A DNA stretch of 64,000 nucleotides, from positions 22,945,026 through 23,009,025 of the forward strand of contig OX411543.1 in NCBI GenBank assembly GCA_948146395.1, written 5' to 3'. A program made the position numbers and the translations under genes. This document shows, in pieces, positions 44,375 through 54,752 of the stretch (its first letter is position 1; each line of letters starts with the position of its first letter). Origin of the DNA: Fragum whitleyi. Lineage: Eukaryota; Mollusca; Bivalvia; Cardiida; Cardiidae. Below the pieces are notes generated by a model. The model ran no database searches. It worked only from the letters and a program-made list of their open reading frames with translations, and had not been told where the DNA came from.

Positions 44375-45105
44375 GGAACCGGTTACAAGATCGCCGGCTA
44401 GTCTGCGACGTCTTTCTAGTCAGCGATCGGCCGGGATTTAGCCGATCATCGGCCAGGCTCTTGCCGACTTTGTACACACTGCAGACGTAAGTTTTGTCTT
44501 TTTATTCACTTCTGTCTGATGTCGGCGACTATGATTCGATCTTTTTGACAATGCAGTTTCTGTCTCATTGATGACCAAGAAATAAGATATCGTCTCAGCA
44601 GCGGTTTTATGTGACTAGAAATATAATTATGTCACAGGCGTCAGTCCTACGTTTTCTAGTCAGCCAATGAAAAACAGGAATTGCTAATTGTGTAGGCATC
44701 GACTAATATTATGAAACTTTAGCATTGCAGATGTAAATCGTTGAAAATCTATTTAATATATAATACATTGTAGGATTGCCTCCAATATGCTTTTTTAATA
44801 TTTCTAAAAAAAATCTCAATTCACAACCATAACAAAATTAAGGAATGCCGCAAATTCTATCCTCAATTTATGACCTTACATTCCTACAAATCGCACATCC
44901 AATCATCATGTGGATTTGATCCAAATGAATTAGACACCTTTTAATAAAACGAAAAGTAAAAGAAGAACAAAACAATTCTACATACATATAATTATGTATT
45001 CTTAGTCAAAACACTTGTTACTTTCCCTTAATATTTTTCTGTAGCAGACTGAAATATTGTAGTCGAATAAAGCAAAACATTGATTTCAATCTCTAGGCAA
45101 TAGAC
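44375..45105. other. No feature seen
   Basis: Non-coding. GC-richer for the first 150 bp, then AT-rich. Confidence 0.5.
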
Positions 45106-45542
45106 TGTAACGAACCGAGCACACAGACAGACGTGATCCATTCAGAGAAAAGGATCCTCAACGCTAAGTGGGTCGACTCCGTCTATATAGACTACAAATA
45201 GCCATTTAACTAAGGGCAGGTCTCTCTCATTTGCATATCCAATGCACATCACCTCCCTTTAAACCGTTACATTACTTTCCCCTCCGAGAAGACTCGTCCC
45301 GAGTCTTGGCCTGGGAGACCCGTGGGTAAGGCAACTCCGGTCTGGCAGTTGTCATCATCCCACCTCTGCCACCAATTGTAACGAACCGAGCACACAGACA
45401 GACGTGATCCATTCAGAGAAAAGGATCCTCAACCCTAAATGGGTCGACTCTGTCTATATAGGCTTCAAATAGCCATTTAACTAAGGGCAGGACTCTCTCA
45501 TTTGCATATCCAATGCATATTACCTCCCTTTAAACCGTTACA
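45106..45542 (-). mobile_element. TRIM: miniature LTR retrotransposon, 437 bp
   Basis: Two direct repeats of 166 bp (45106-45271 and 45377-45542) start TGTAACG and end CGTTACA. They enclose 105 bp. On the minus strand a primer-site-like TGGTGGCAGAGGTG follows the upstream LTR after AT (45361-45374). A purine-rich GGAGGGGAAAG precedes the other LTR (near 45275-45285). With LTRs, PBS and PPT but no coding sequence, this fits a terminal-repeat retrotransposon in miniature. The LTRs differ at about 8 sites (about 5 percent). A clear target duplication is not visible. Confidence 0.85.
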
Positions 45543-46563
45543 AGAATAATGCTTTTTCTTTTGTTCCAATGGTGACTTTACAATCTCAAAACATAGCCAA
45601 AACGGCGGGAGGGGCGAATTTAAAAAGTCACAACCTGTCATTTTTGACTAGATTTCAGTTTTGCGTTTCAATATCACACAGTCTTGTGCGACAAGCATTT
45701 TTTAAAGCAAATGTTATGTCTGGTAATTGTCTGTCTTTCAAACCAAAACGAGGCTTCTGAATGTAAACGTTTGGTTGACGTTACGTGAATTTCTGAAGCT
45801 ATAGCTGACGACACAGATATCAAATGATCAGGTCAAATTAAAGTGATCATAGGGAGGTTCATGAGCTATTTTTTCTAGCCATTTGTACCATTGGCACCAT
45901 AGAAAAATATCAATTCAGAAATGCCGTTATGTGATCATCCCCCGTTAAAGGCCCTCTCACTATTCCGTTCGACGATTTGAGTGGCTTTCTTTGAATTGTT
46001 TTAGGAATCATTCAAAGGGGTGAAAAGTGGGGATTTCAGATTGACTCCATCTTCTTAATTGGACTACAGACGTAAAACGCTTAAAAACTCACGCAATGCC
46101 TTAACTGGTGACCTGCAAAGTGAACATTATTGATTCGGATATTTAGCCAATCGATAAGCAAATCGCTCAGGCACCAACTCATTGAATTGATGTTAACACA
46201 AACAATTTTACAATACAACCAAAAGTGTTTCAAATCTATTTTGACTATGTATATTATGTTTTATTTCAAAACAGCGAAACAAAACTCTTCCCACCTCAAA
46301 CACATGGAGGTTTTTGACATAGATACAGGTAGGCAGATGGGCGGACAGAGTGAACGTGAAAGTATAAAGAAAAACACAAATTTAATTATTCGAAAAACAT
46401 AGTTATACGCTCTTTGCGTCGAGCGTCCCCTTCCATTAGGCTTTCATCCGCGTAGTTTTGAGGTACATAAAAAACTGTCCTTTTATGAATAGAACCACCC
46501 TTATAAAATAATCAGTCACAGTCCTTCCAGTGAAGCATGTAACAAAAATAAAGGTAAAGGGGG
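45543..46563. other. No feature seen
   Basis: Non-coding. The ORF at 46130-46402 has no motif I recognise. Confidence 0.5.
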
Positions 46564-46881
46564 CTTATCTTATTACTATACAAATATCCCTGTGATAACA
46601 ACCCGTATGATATTTTTTATGATATCACTTAGTTATTTTTAGAACAATAATATAATGCGGTTATTCTTAGAAACTTGCATTTCAGTTCGAAACATCGACC
46701 AAAACAAGACAAATAGAGGTTATAAGATAAAATTAATACGTTTTTAGTGTATTGTATGAAAAAATATCTAACTCGGTTGTGAGAATTGATAATTTTCTCG
46801 GCAGAACCTCGACCATTGTCCATTCTCCCAACCTCGTTATACATCTTATTTCATACAAAACACTAATTATGTATTATATTT
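46564..46881 (+). mobile_element. Hairpin element, copy B
   Basis: Same family as 25661-25973 in the opposite orientation. TTATCTTATTACTATAC start, GAGGTTATAAGATAAAA in the middle, and a large hairpin at 46729-46881. One arm has more changes than in copy A. Confidence 0.7.
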
Positions 46882-47034
46882 ACATCAGCAAGTAATAGGG
46901 TCCTAAGATTTACAGACACACTGGTTTGTATCTCTGTATATTTCAATATCATTTTTTCTAACTTAGTATTAAGCTTTCTCAAAGAGACTATTGGAAACGT
47001 GATATGTTGTGTGAAAACGCCAAACAGCTTTGAA

Positions 47035-47310
47035 GCGAGTATATTGATTCTAAATGGTGGCAAACACCTAAATCGAAAATTGGGTTATATTGGTAAAAAA
47101 TCAAGGTAAATGCTACGTAAATTTTCATTTGTATCCGGTGGACACAATCGCGAAAGCGAACCCGATTACCGGACAAATAAACACTAAAACGAACTTCTAA
47201 ACGGACACCTCGTTTGTGTTGAATCTAAACGTATTTACAGATATCTGATAAAATGGTAAAACAAGAACTTCCTCTATACAAAAGTCGCACTCTTTAGAGG
47301 ACTTAAAAAA
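47035..47310. repeat. Unclassified dispersed repeat shared with 51001-51290
   Basis: Shares GAGTATATTGATTC, a GGTAAANGCNACNTAAAT block, GGACACAAT, AAAGCGAACCCG and a CTCTTNAGAGG-like end. The minus strand gives similar short peptides in both copies (VRF, YVAFT, ESIYS blocks). Confidence 0.5.
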
Positions 47311-47819
47311 TTAACTAAAAAAAATATAGAATTTACTTAAAACTGACTTTGGAGGTAACAAATTCTCAAAGAAAATGACATCGTGGTTGCTTGGTTTCAA
47401 AGACAAACATAGCATATCAAAATACACTTTCTACGAATAGATGTTAATTTTGTAATCAAGAGTACTTAATAATTACGTTCAAAGTCGTTGATTGTCAAGC
47501 TTTCAATGATAGCTATCAATTGCATTTAATCCCGAAATGAATTAGTTTACACAATTCGATGCATTTAATTTCTGAGTCATGAAAGCACATTTGTTTTTCA
47601 GCAAAACCAAGTGGCTGTTTAGAAGTCGTTTCAGTGGAGTTTTTCGTAGCCCTGGATATTAGATGTATATTTTGCTACATGTATGTGTGCAGTGTGCATT
47701 AGATTCCTATTCAAATGTAGCTGCACGACCGATTGTCTTCATAAAGTCAAGCATAACGTTGTAAATCTACGGGAATTGCTAGAATTTTGAATTTAATGTT
47801 TGTGGTATACCACAGATTG

Positions 47820-47998
47820 ATGAATATACGTCATTTACATATTAGTTCGACGGTTTTTTGGCGTTAATTAATTTATTATCAGCCTCCCTGTGCGAGAAAA
47901 ACACACTAAGAGTTGAACACCGGTATCAATGACGTATGTAATTAATCCAACGCACACGTTGCTTCGCAATATATGTGGCAATTGAAGCAGTGGCAGTC
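47820..47998. repeat. Unclassified dispersed repeat, copy 3
   Basis: Decayed relative of 26140-26345 (GAGAAAAACACACT, CCAACGCACACGTTGCTTCGC over 21 positions with changes, AGCAGTGGCAG). It abuts the MITE at 48001. Confidence 0.4.
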
Positions 47999-48000
47999 TA

Positions 48001-48427
48001 CAATGAGTAACATTGTGAAATTGACATAAAAATTTGCAAATTGCAGGTATGTGAAAACACCAGGATTGAATGTTGGAGATCGACTCTATAAGCTTAATCC
48101 CAATCGAACTAAAATAAATTTGTATAGACTAAAATTGTAAATCACTCAAAAACGCTTTAAGATGTTCAAACGATCAAAAATCATACCAATCGATCAAGTA
48201 ATTTCTTGATTTCATTCAACGGTAAAGGTTAAAAAGGGACTTGTTTTTTTTATTAAGACACATAAACAGAAAAGCAGGTGGAATTCGTTCAAATGGAGTT
48301 AGGAAAACTATCGCAAAAGTTATGTCGATCGATTCTTAATTTCACCCAAAAACGCACTCCCCACTCATTTAATTTCATTCCGCATTCATTCCAAAATCAT
48401 TCTCCATATACCATGATGTTTTAACTG
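48001..48427 (-). mobile_element. 437 bp-family MITE, diverged subfamily
   Basis: TA at 47999-48000 and 48428-48429. The left terminus CAATGAGTAACATTGTGAAA aligns without gaps to the standard end. Interior strongly diverged. Confidence 0.7.
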
Positions 48428-48480
48428 TAATTAAACCAAAACAATCCACTGTTTGAATATTTTTGTCTTATACAAATAAA

Positions 48481-49267
48481 ACAAGAGGGCTAGAATGACC
48501 CTTAACCGATCACCTGTATTTTATTGGTCCAGTAGATCCCACAAAAACATTCTAGTAAGTTTTCTTTTAAATTTGCCTAGTTATTGTGATATTGTTCAAA
48601 GAATACAAAGAATAATAGGCAACACTCAGCCATACCCATTTTATGGTCCATTTTTCTCGATTTATTTATTTTTTTGAAAGGGGTCACCAAAGATTCCGAC
48701 AAAGTCTAAAATAGTCTTTTGGATTAGGAGGAGATGCTGTTCACAGATTTTACTGGTAGAAATGGCCCCATCCTGCCTCACCCATATTAATGGGCAGAAA
48801 AGATTTTCTCGAACCTAATTTTAAGAAGGGTAACCAAAGAGCATTCATGCAAATTTTGGTTGAAACTGCCCACTTTTTTTAAGGAGAAAAAGACGTTTAA
48901 ATTTTCAAATTATAAAAATGCCACGCCCTGGCAAGGCTATTTTTGAGGCCAATCAAATTTTCATGAACAAGCTTTGGGAATGGTCACTAAAGGACCCTTT
49001 CTAATAAGTTTGCTTGAAATCAACCCATCGGTTATTTAGGAGAAGATGTGTAAACATTTCATGGTCAAAAAATGCCACGCCCATATTTGGGGGTCAATCA
49101 AAATTTCACAAATATGTTTTGAGAAGGGTCACCTTAGGATCATTTCTATTTGGTTTGGTTGAAATCGGCCTACTAGATGTTTAAAGAATTGTCGACGACT
49201 TTTGACGCACGGCCAATGGTGTTCACAAAAGCTCGCCTTGAACACGTTGGGCTCAGGTGAGCAAAAA
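48481..49267 (-). mobile_element. HINE with degenerate tandem core
   Basis: Read on the minus strand it starts TTTTTGCTCACCTGAGCCC and ends CAGGTGATCGG, then a GGGTCATTCTAGCCC hairpin, then TCTTGTTT. The start and pre-hairpin segments are mutually inverted (asymmetric inverted repeats). The core has about four diverged units with CCACGCCC and CAATCAAAATTTC blocks. Confidence 0.75.
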
Positions 49268-49269
49268 GG

Positions 49270-50040
49270 GCAATTAGTTATGCTAACATTATATGCCAGG
49301 GATCGACGCTAACACTAGTCCTTAGACCTGTGAGCTTTTAGATTGCTAGTAGAGCAGTAAATAAAACTGTGAAATAGACGCAATGCCTAGAGCGAATATA
49401 AATATTTTACTGGAATTGGCCACTGCTATCCAAGAACAGATAACGTTTACCTAAATACCAGCATGGAAAGATACCTTTAAATCTTGTTATAATGACTACA
49501 ATGTTAATCTACAAAATATGTGAACAAGGAAAAAAATCAAATGGTAACAAAAAATGCCCAAAGTGTCCATGTGTCTCTTAAATGTTCCCTTCTTGACAAG
49601 ACAATGGATTTTGAATGATTTTAATCCAAGTGAAAGAGAATTTCACCATAAAGCTATCCTGTCAATTTTATCAAGTACCCCTTGTTGTCTGACAAGATAC
49701 ATTAGCCATTCTTTAGTCGACTATTTTTAGATATTTGTCTGATGTTTTCACCAAAACCTGAATGTTTTACCAACGCAAAGATCTGTTTGTGAAACTTTAA
49801 ATACCAACGTCCTATCAGAACCGCTCACGAAACCTTTTAGAAAAATACTTCGCTTTGTACGCGTACAGACGTGCAAGCGGGGTATCATTTCAAAGCGTTG
49901 GCAAACGTTTTTGTGCATTTTTTGGGGGGGATGTTGATGATGCCATTTAGAACACAAATTTGTTTTACCTAATGGTTCTATATATGTTGAGTGTATCTAC
50001 ATTAAGAATCACTATACTCATTTTTTGTTTGAATTCTTTC
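49270..50040. other. No feature seen
   Basis: Non-coding. Short frame at 49748-49957 unrecognised. Confidence 0.5.
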
Positions 50041-51000
50041 CTAGCCTCGTAGACCTATTGAGGGATATTTGCTGGAGGCTAGGGAAGGGTGTAATGGCAG
50101 TACCGGTGTATGAAATACCATGAATCCATTGTTAGGTGCTCCGGCCACCGCGATATAACTGAACAAGAGGCCCTAGAGGGCCTGTATCGCTCCACTGGCT
50201 TTAAAATCTTTAGAATTTCATTAAATAAAGCTTTCTTTAAAATGAATACATTAACACTCCGAAATTTCCTAAGTTCTATTTGATAATGATTAACTGGTTC
50301 TGGTCCATATTGCATCAAAATACTCAATCACAATGAACCTGCAACCCTTTACCCATCTTATTAAAACATAAGGTTCAAAAGAAGATGATCAAAGATTTCG
50401 GGCTGAAAATAGACCCCACCTGCCACGCCCATATTTATCGACCAATCAAAATTTCTTTAACAATTTAAGTAAAGGGTCACCCAAGGAACTTTCTGTTAAA
50501 GTTTCATTGAAATCGGCCTAGTGGTTCAGGAGGAGATGTCGTTCAAAGATTTCGGGCTCAAAATAAGCCCCGCCCTGCCACGCCCATATTTATGGGCCAA
50601 TCAAAATTTCTTGAACAATTTAAGTAAAGGTTCACCCAAGGTACATGCCAAGTTTCATTGAAATCGGCCCAATGCTTTTGGAGGAGAAGATTTTTAAAGA
50701 TTTCAAAGTGAAAAAATGCCACGCCCTGCCACGCCCGTATTTGGGGGCCAATCAAAATTCTTTGAACAATTTAAGAAGAGGGCTACCCAAGGATCATTTC
50801 TACTAAGTTTCATAAAAATACGTCCATTGGTTTGGGAGGAGAAGATGTTTAAAGAAAAAGTTTACGAACGGACGCACGGACCCACGGACGCACGCACGCA
50901 CGCACGACGGACACTCCGCCATGACAATAGCTCGCTGGCCTTCGGCCAGTGGAGCTAAAAATTGTTGAAAGTGTCGTAAAACCTCATTCAAACAAACAAA
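50041..51000 (+). mobile_element. SINE body split by a HINE
   Basis: 50041-50163 has TTGCTGGAGGCTAGGG and CATGAATCCATTGTTAGGT and stops at ATAACTGAA. It resumes at 50961 with TTGTTGAAAGTGTCGTAAAA and an AAACAAACAAA tail. The uninterrupted form is at 26813-26935, which identifies the exact insertion point. Confidence 0.7.
50164..50960 (-). mobile_element. HINE inserted in a SINE, three-unit core
   Basis: On the minus strand the start is TTTTTAGCTCCACTGGCC. The 3' side has GGCCAGTGGAGCGATAC (with a base change), the hairpin AGGCCCTCTAGGGCCT and TCTTG. Core units begin near 50393, 50548 and 50699 (about 153 bp). A GACGCACGGACCCACGGACG-type microsatellite sits at 50868-50900 near the 5' end. Confidence 0.8.
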
Positions 51001-51290
51001 TGAGTATATTGATTCATAAAGGTGACTAAGAAATCCATCAAAGGGTTTGTTATATCGGTTAAAAAACAACAACTTGGTAAACGCCACATAAATAACCAGT
51101 TTTATCTTGTGGGCACAATTTAATCCTTTGTGACAAAAGCGAACCCCGTTGCCAAAGATTTCGGACAAGTAGATACCCAAAAGCAAACACCTTAACGGCC
51201 GTTTTGTATTTGTCGAATTTCAACAGATTCGTAGTCATTTGATAATTGACAAAACAAGACACTACCCCCTTTTCGAAAGTTAGACTCTTA
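51001..51290. repeat. Unclassified dispersed repeat shared with 47035-47310
   Basis: See the partner entry. Contains AAAGCGAACCCCGTTGCC and TTGTGGGCACAATTT. Lies between a SINE tail and a HINE end. Confidence 0.5.
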
Positions 51291-51312
51291 AAGGGAATTC
51301 AAAATCGAGATG

Positions 51313-52299
51313 CACAAGAGGACCTGTATCGTTCTACTGGTTCTTAAATATCTATCAATTAGAAACTCAGTCAGGTATTGAAATTTATCTTATAACTATA
51401 CAAATATCCGTGTGATAACATCCCATATGATATTTTCTATGATATCACATAGTTATTTTTAGAACAATAATATCATGCAGTTATTTTTATAAACTTGCAT
51501 TTCAGTTAGAAACATCGACAAAAACAAGACAAAAAGAGGTTATAAGATAAATATAATACATACTAAGTGTATTGTATGAAAAAATATCTAACTTGGTTGT
51601 GAGAATTGATAATTGTCTCGGCAGAGCCTCGCTAATGATCCATTCTCCCAACCTCGTTAGATATTTTTTTTTTCATACAAAACACTACGTATGTATTATA
51701 TATTTACAAGGTGGACCGAAAGTACAGGCTAACCATTGGAAAGCCGTTTTTTTTCAAAATGATGTAAGTATTGCTTCTAAATAGGAAACGTTATTTTTAT
51801 TAAGCAGATACACCTTATTACATTTTGATACCTAAATGAAACAATACCAAATAAAGCATATGAAAATGACATTTTTAACATATGCCCAGACAGGCCACAC
51901 CCATATATGTGCCAATCAAAATGCAGCTAGAAGGAGATTTTCCCAAGGAACATTATCCTTCAAAGTTTGGTTGAAATTGGTCAAATGATTTAGTAGGAGA
52001 ACAATTCAAAATTAAAACAAGCCCCACCATGCCTTGCTCTTATTTGGGGGGGGGGGGGGGGGGTCAATCTTAATTTTGATAACAATTTCAGAAGAGGATC
52101 GTACAAGAAATACTCATGCCATGTTTGATTTATATTGGTTTGGGAGAAGAAGGTTTTTAAAGATTTTAGCCCAGCCCTGCCACGCCCATATTAGGGCGTC
52201 AATCAAAATTTCTTTAACAATTAATGTAAAAGGTTAAGGAAAAAATAACTTTAAACATTTCAGAAAATAAATTAAATCAGCCATGTCACGCCATTTTTT

Positions 52300-52330
<31 letters not shown>

Positions 52331-52930
52331 GGGGTCAATCAAAATTTCTTTGACAATTTAAGAATAAGGTAACTAAAGGAACATTTAATCCAACCCTTTT
52401 GGAGGAGAAAATTTAAGAACTTGTATAGTGAAAATAAGCCCAATTCTGCCATGCCCCTCTTTTTGTCAAAATTTCTTTGAACAACTTTAGAAGTGGAACA
52501 TCCACGAATCATTCATTGAAAGAGGCCATTGGTTTGGGAGGAGAATATCGACGATGTTGTTCTATATCTTTGTTATTGCTGCTTTATCAAAGCTGTAGAC
52601 ACGAGGATTTATAATTACAATGACGATATTTTTCAAGATTTTATAGTAAAAGTAATTTCCGCTCAGGCACGCCATTGTTTGGAGGGCAATCCAAATTCTT
52701 TGAACAACTTTTGAAGAGGGTTACACAAGGATCATTTATGCAAAGTTTCATTGAAATTTGACCAATGGTTTGGGAGGGGAAGTTTTGAAAGATTTCTAAA
52801 TGAAATAAGCCTCGCCCTGTCACGCCCATATTACGGGGTCAATCCAAATTTCTTGAACATCTTGAGAAGAGTGTCCCCAAAGGATCATTCATGCAAAGTT
52901 TCACTGGACGTCATGGGCCCTCCTGTCATA
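51313..52930 (-). mobile_element. HINE, degenerate, interrupted by a hairpin element
   Basis: The minus-strand 3' end CTCTTG with GATACAGGTCC is at 51313-51335. The interior is interrupted at 51384-51705, then a long degraded tandem core runs from about 51880 to 52915 (CCACGCCCATATTA, GGTCAATCAAAATTTC blocks, about six units). G runs (52045-52062) and a T-then-G run (52292-52330) have expanded inside units. The opposite terminus was not found. Confidence 0.6.
51384..51705 (+). mobile_element. Hairpin element, copy C
   Basis: TTTATCTTATAACTATAC start, inverse GGTTATAAGATAAA near 51538-51551, hairpin 51549-51705. Same orientation as copy B and closely similar to it. Confidence 0.7.
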
Positions 52931-53141
52931 GCGTTAAATAAGGTGAAATGATGGGGAAAATGAAATATTTTGGTAAATGCATTTATTTGGCGATGAAAAT
53001 TAAGCGATAATATACTGCTATTTCACAATAATTTGAAGAAAAGCACGCATACAATCATCGAGTTCACAAATAGAATTTGAAAGAAATAAGTTCTTCTCAT
53101 TGCAATGCCCTTTTACTCGTCCTTTCTCTCCGCTTATTAAA

Positions 53142-53180
53142 ACAAGAGACCAAAGAGGACCTCACTCAACTTGCACTTTA
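53142..53180. repeat. Cut HINE end
   Basis: AACAAGAGACCAAAGAGGACC matches a HINE terminus with its hairpin position and is interrupted by the element starting at 53181. Confidence 0.4.
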
Positions 53181-53515
53181 TGGCCCTATCACGCCAGCGT
53201 GTGCCTAACGCGTTTGAGAAAACGACTAAGTCCGCAAAACGTCGGCATACACTGACCTACATTTTCATTTTGTCAATTCACGACGCGCTTGTAGCGTGTT
53301 CATAGCGAGTTTGAACGTGTGAGTAACGCGTGAGTAGCGTGTCCAGAACGTATGTCAGCGTAAACCAACGTTCTTGTGTGTGTGTCCAACGTTCTCGTAA
53401 CGTCCTCGGAACGTGCTTTGCGTGTTTGTAACGCGCTGCTAGCGTGTTATAACGTGTTCGCAGCGTGTTTTGGATGTAAATATAAATTCTACAAGAAATT
53501 ACCTCTTTAAATTTA

Positions 53516-53822
53516 CCAGCCCGATTAGCTCAGTTGGTAGAGCACCGGACTTCAAAGCCATTGAAGTTCGACCGTGTTGGTTCGATTTCCGGACTGGTAC
53601 ACTAACAAAAACTAATTGTCTTTCGGATGAGACGTTGAACCGAGGCCCCGTGAGACGGTGCTTTACACCGAGCTCGTTAAAGAACCATGGCGGATCTCAG
53701 CAGTAGTTTCGTCATGTATCCTTGCACTAATACCCGTAACAACTAATCGTCTTCTGGGGGCGTCGCTCATATGGGCATGTACTGCGGTAGCGACGATAAA
53801 TAATAAACGGAAATACACACAC
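53516..53822 (+). mobile_element. tRNA-derived SINE (GACGTT core), full-length
   Basis: Head GCCCGATTAGCTCAGTTGG with an intact A box (TAGCTCAGTTGGTAGAGC) and B box (GGTTCGATTTC). Core TTTCGGATGAGACGTTGAAC, then a GGGGGCGTCGCTCATATGGG region and an ACACACAC tail. Inserted in the phased-array element with a probable 8 bp target duplication TTTAAATT/TTCAAATT. The empty site is visible in copy 2. RNA polymerase III promoter boxes are intact. Confidence 0.88.
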
Positions 53823-54292
53823 TTCAAATTCATTCTTTTAATATATAAATAGGCCACTGGCCACTACACATTTTCAAATTCAAAGTACGTTGGTTCATGT
53901 AAAAGAAAAATAGGAAAAGACGAAAAGAAAAATAACACTGGCACCTGTTACATATGAAAACATGCATATAACAAACTTATAAGATTACAGACTGATTAAA
54001 GCTTCTGGTACTTTTTACTCGAAAAATATTGTGGAATGGTGAGAAAATACTTGTCATAATGCGTTCCTTTCTGCCTGCATATGCTCTACCATGTAGGATA
54101 ATTTTATTTCAAAATTTTGATTCCCGTCTAAAACCTCTCTTAATCTTGACTAACTAGTCTTATATTAAGGGGGAGAAGGTGTACCAAATATCAAACTTGT
54201 AGTACATATAATAGGATCAAATATTCTGAACAGAACAGAATAGAGTAAAACACGTCTTGTATTATGTCCACTAGGTACAACGATGTACTTGT

Positions 54293-54752
54293 GGTTACAG
54301 GGAACCATTACAATCTCCCGCCATCTGTCACATTTTGTCCAGGGAATTAACGGTGAAGTAAACAAAGATAAGGGCGGCCTCTGATTGGTCCATAATGGAT
54401 AAAGATCATATCTAATCATTTATTTTCGGAAATTTATATTGTTTCTATAAGTTTGATACAAAAAGTTAGAGGTGAGAGTCTATTTCGGGTCTTGAGAGGC
54501 ATTTTCTAGACATCGGGGTATTTTCCGGAACCGACTGCGAAAAACGGTGGGTGGGGAGGGTTATCTTAAAAATGACGTCATTACTCATTGAAAAAATGGA
54601 TCATGCTATATTCAAAATGGTCTATTTGGATGTGCGACAGATTTTTCTTTAATTTGATATAAGGCTTGACTTCCCGTCAATTTTTGGGGATGAGCTATAT
54701 AGGCTTTTGTTATAATGGCCGACAACGGGAAATGTAATAGTTCCCTGTAACC
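54293..54752. repeat. Terminal direct repeat 1 (460 bp)
   Basis: Contains, in order, ATTGG (54384-54388, an inverted CCAAT), a perfect CRE palindrome TGACGTCA (54573-54580) and CTATATAGG (54695-54703). Confidence 0.85.
54384..54703 (+). promoter_or_regulatory. Possible promoter inside the direct repeat
   Basis: Inverted CCAAT, CRE and TATA-like motifs occur in promoter-like order, the last about 50 bp before the repeat end. Suggestive only, since each motif is short and the spacing is long. Confidence 0.25.

Noticed and set aside
53519..53590. Possible functional tRNA (intact A and B boxes)
   Set aside because: The acceptor arms do not close and the sequence continues into a SINE core shared with 8352-8641.
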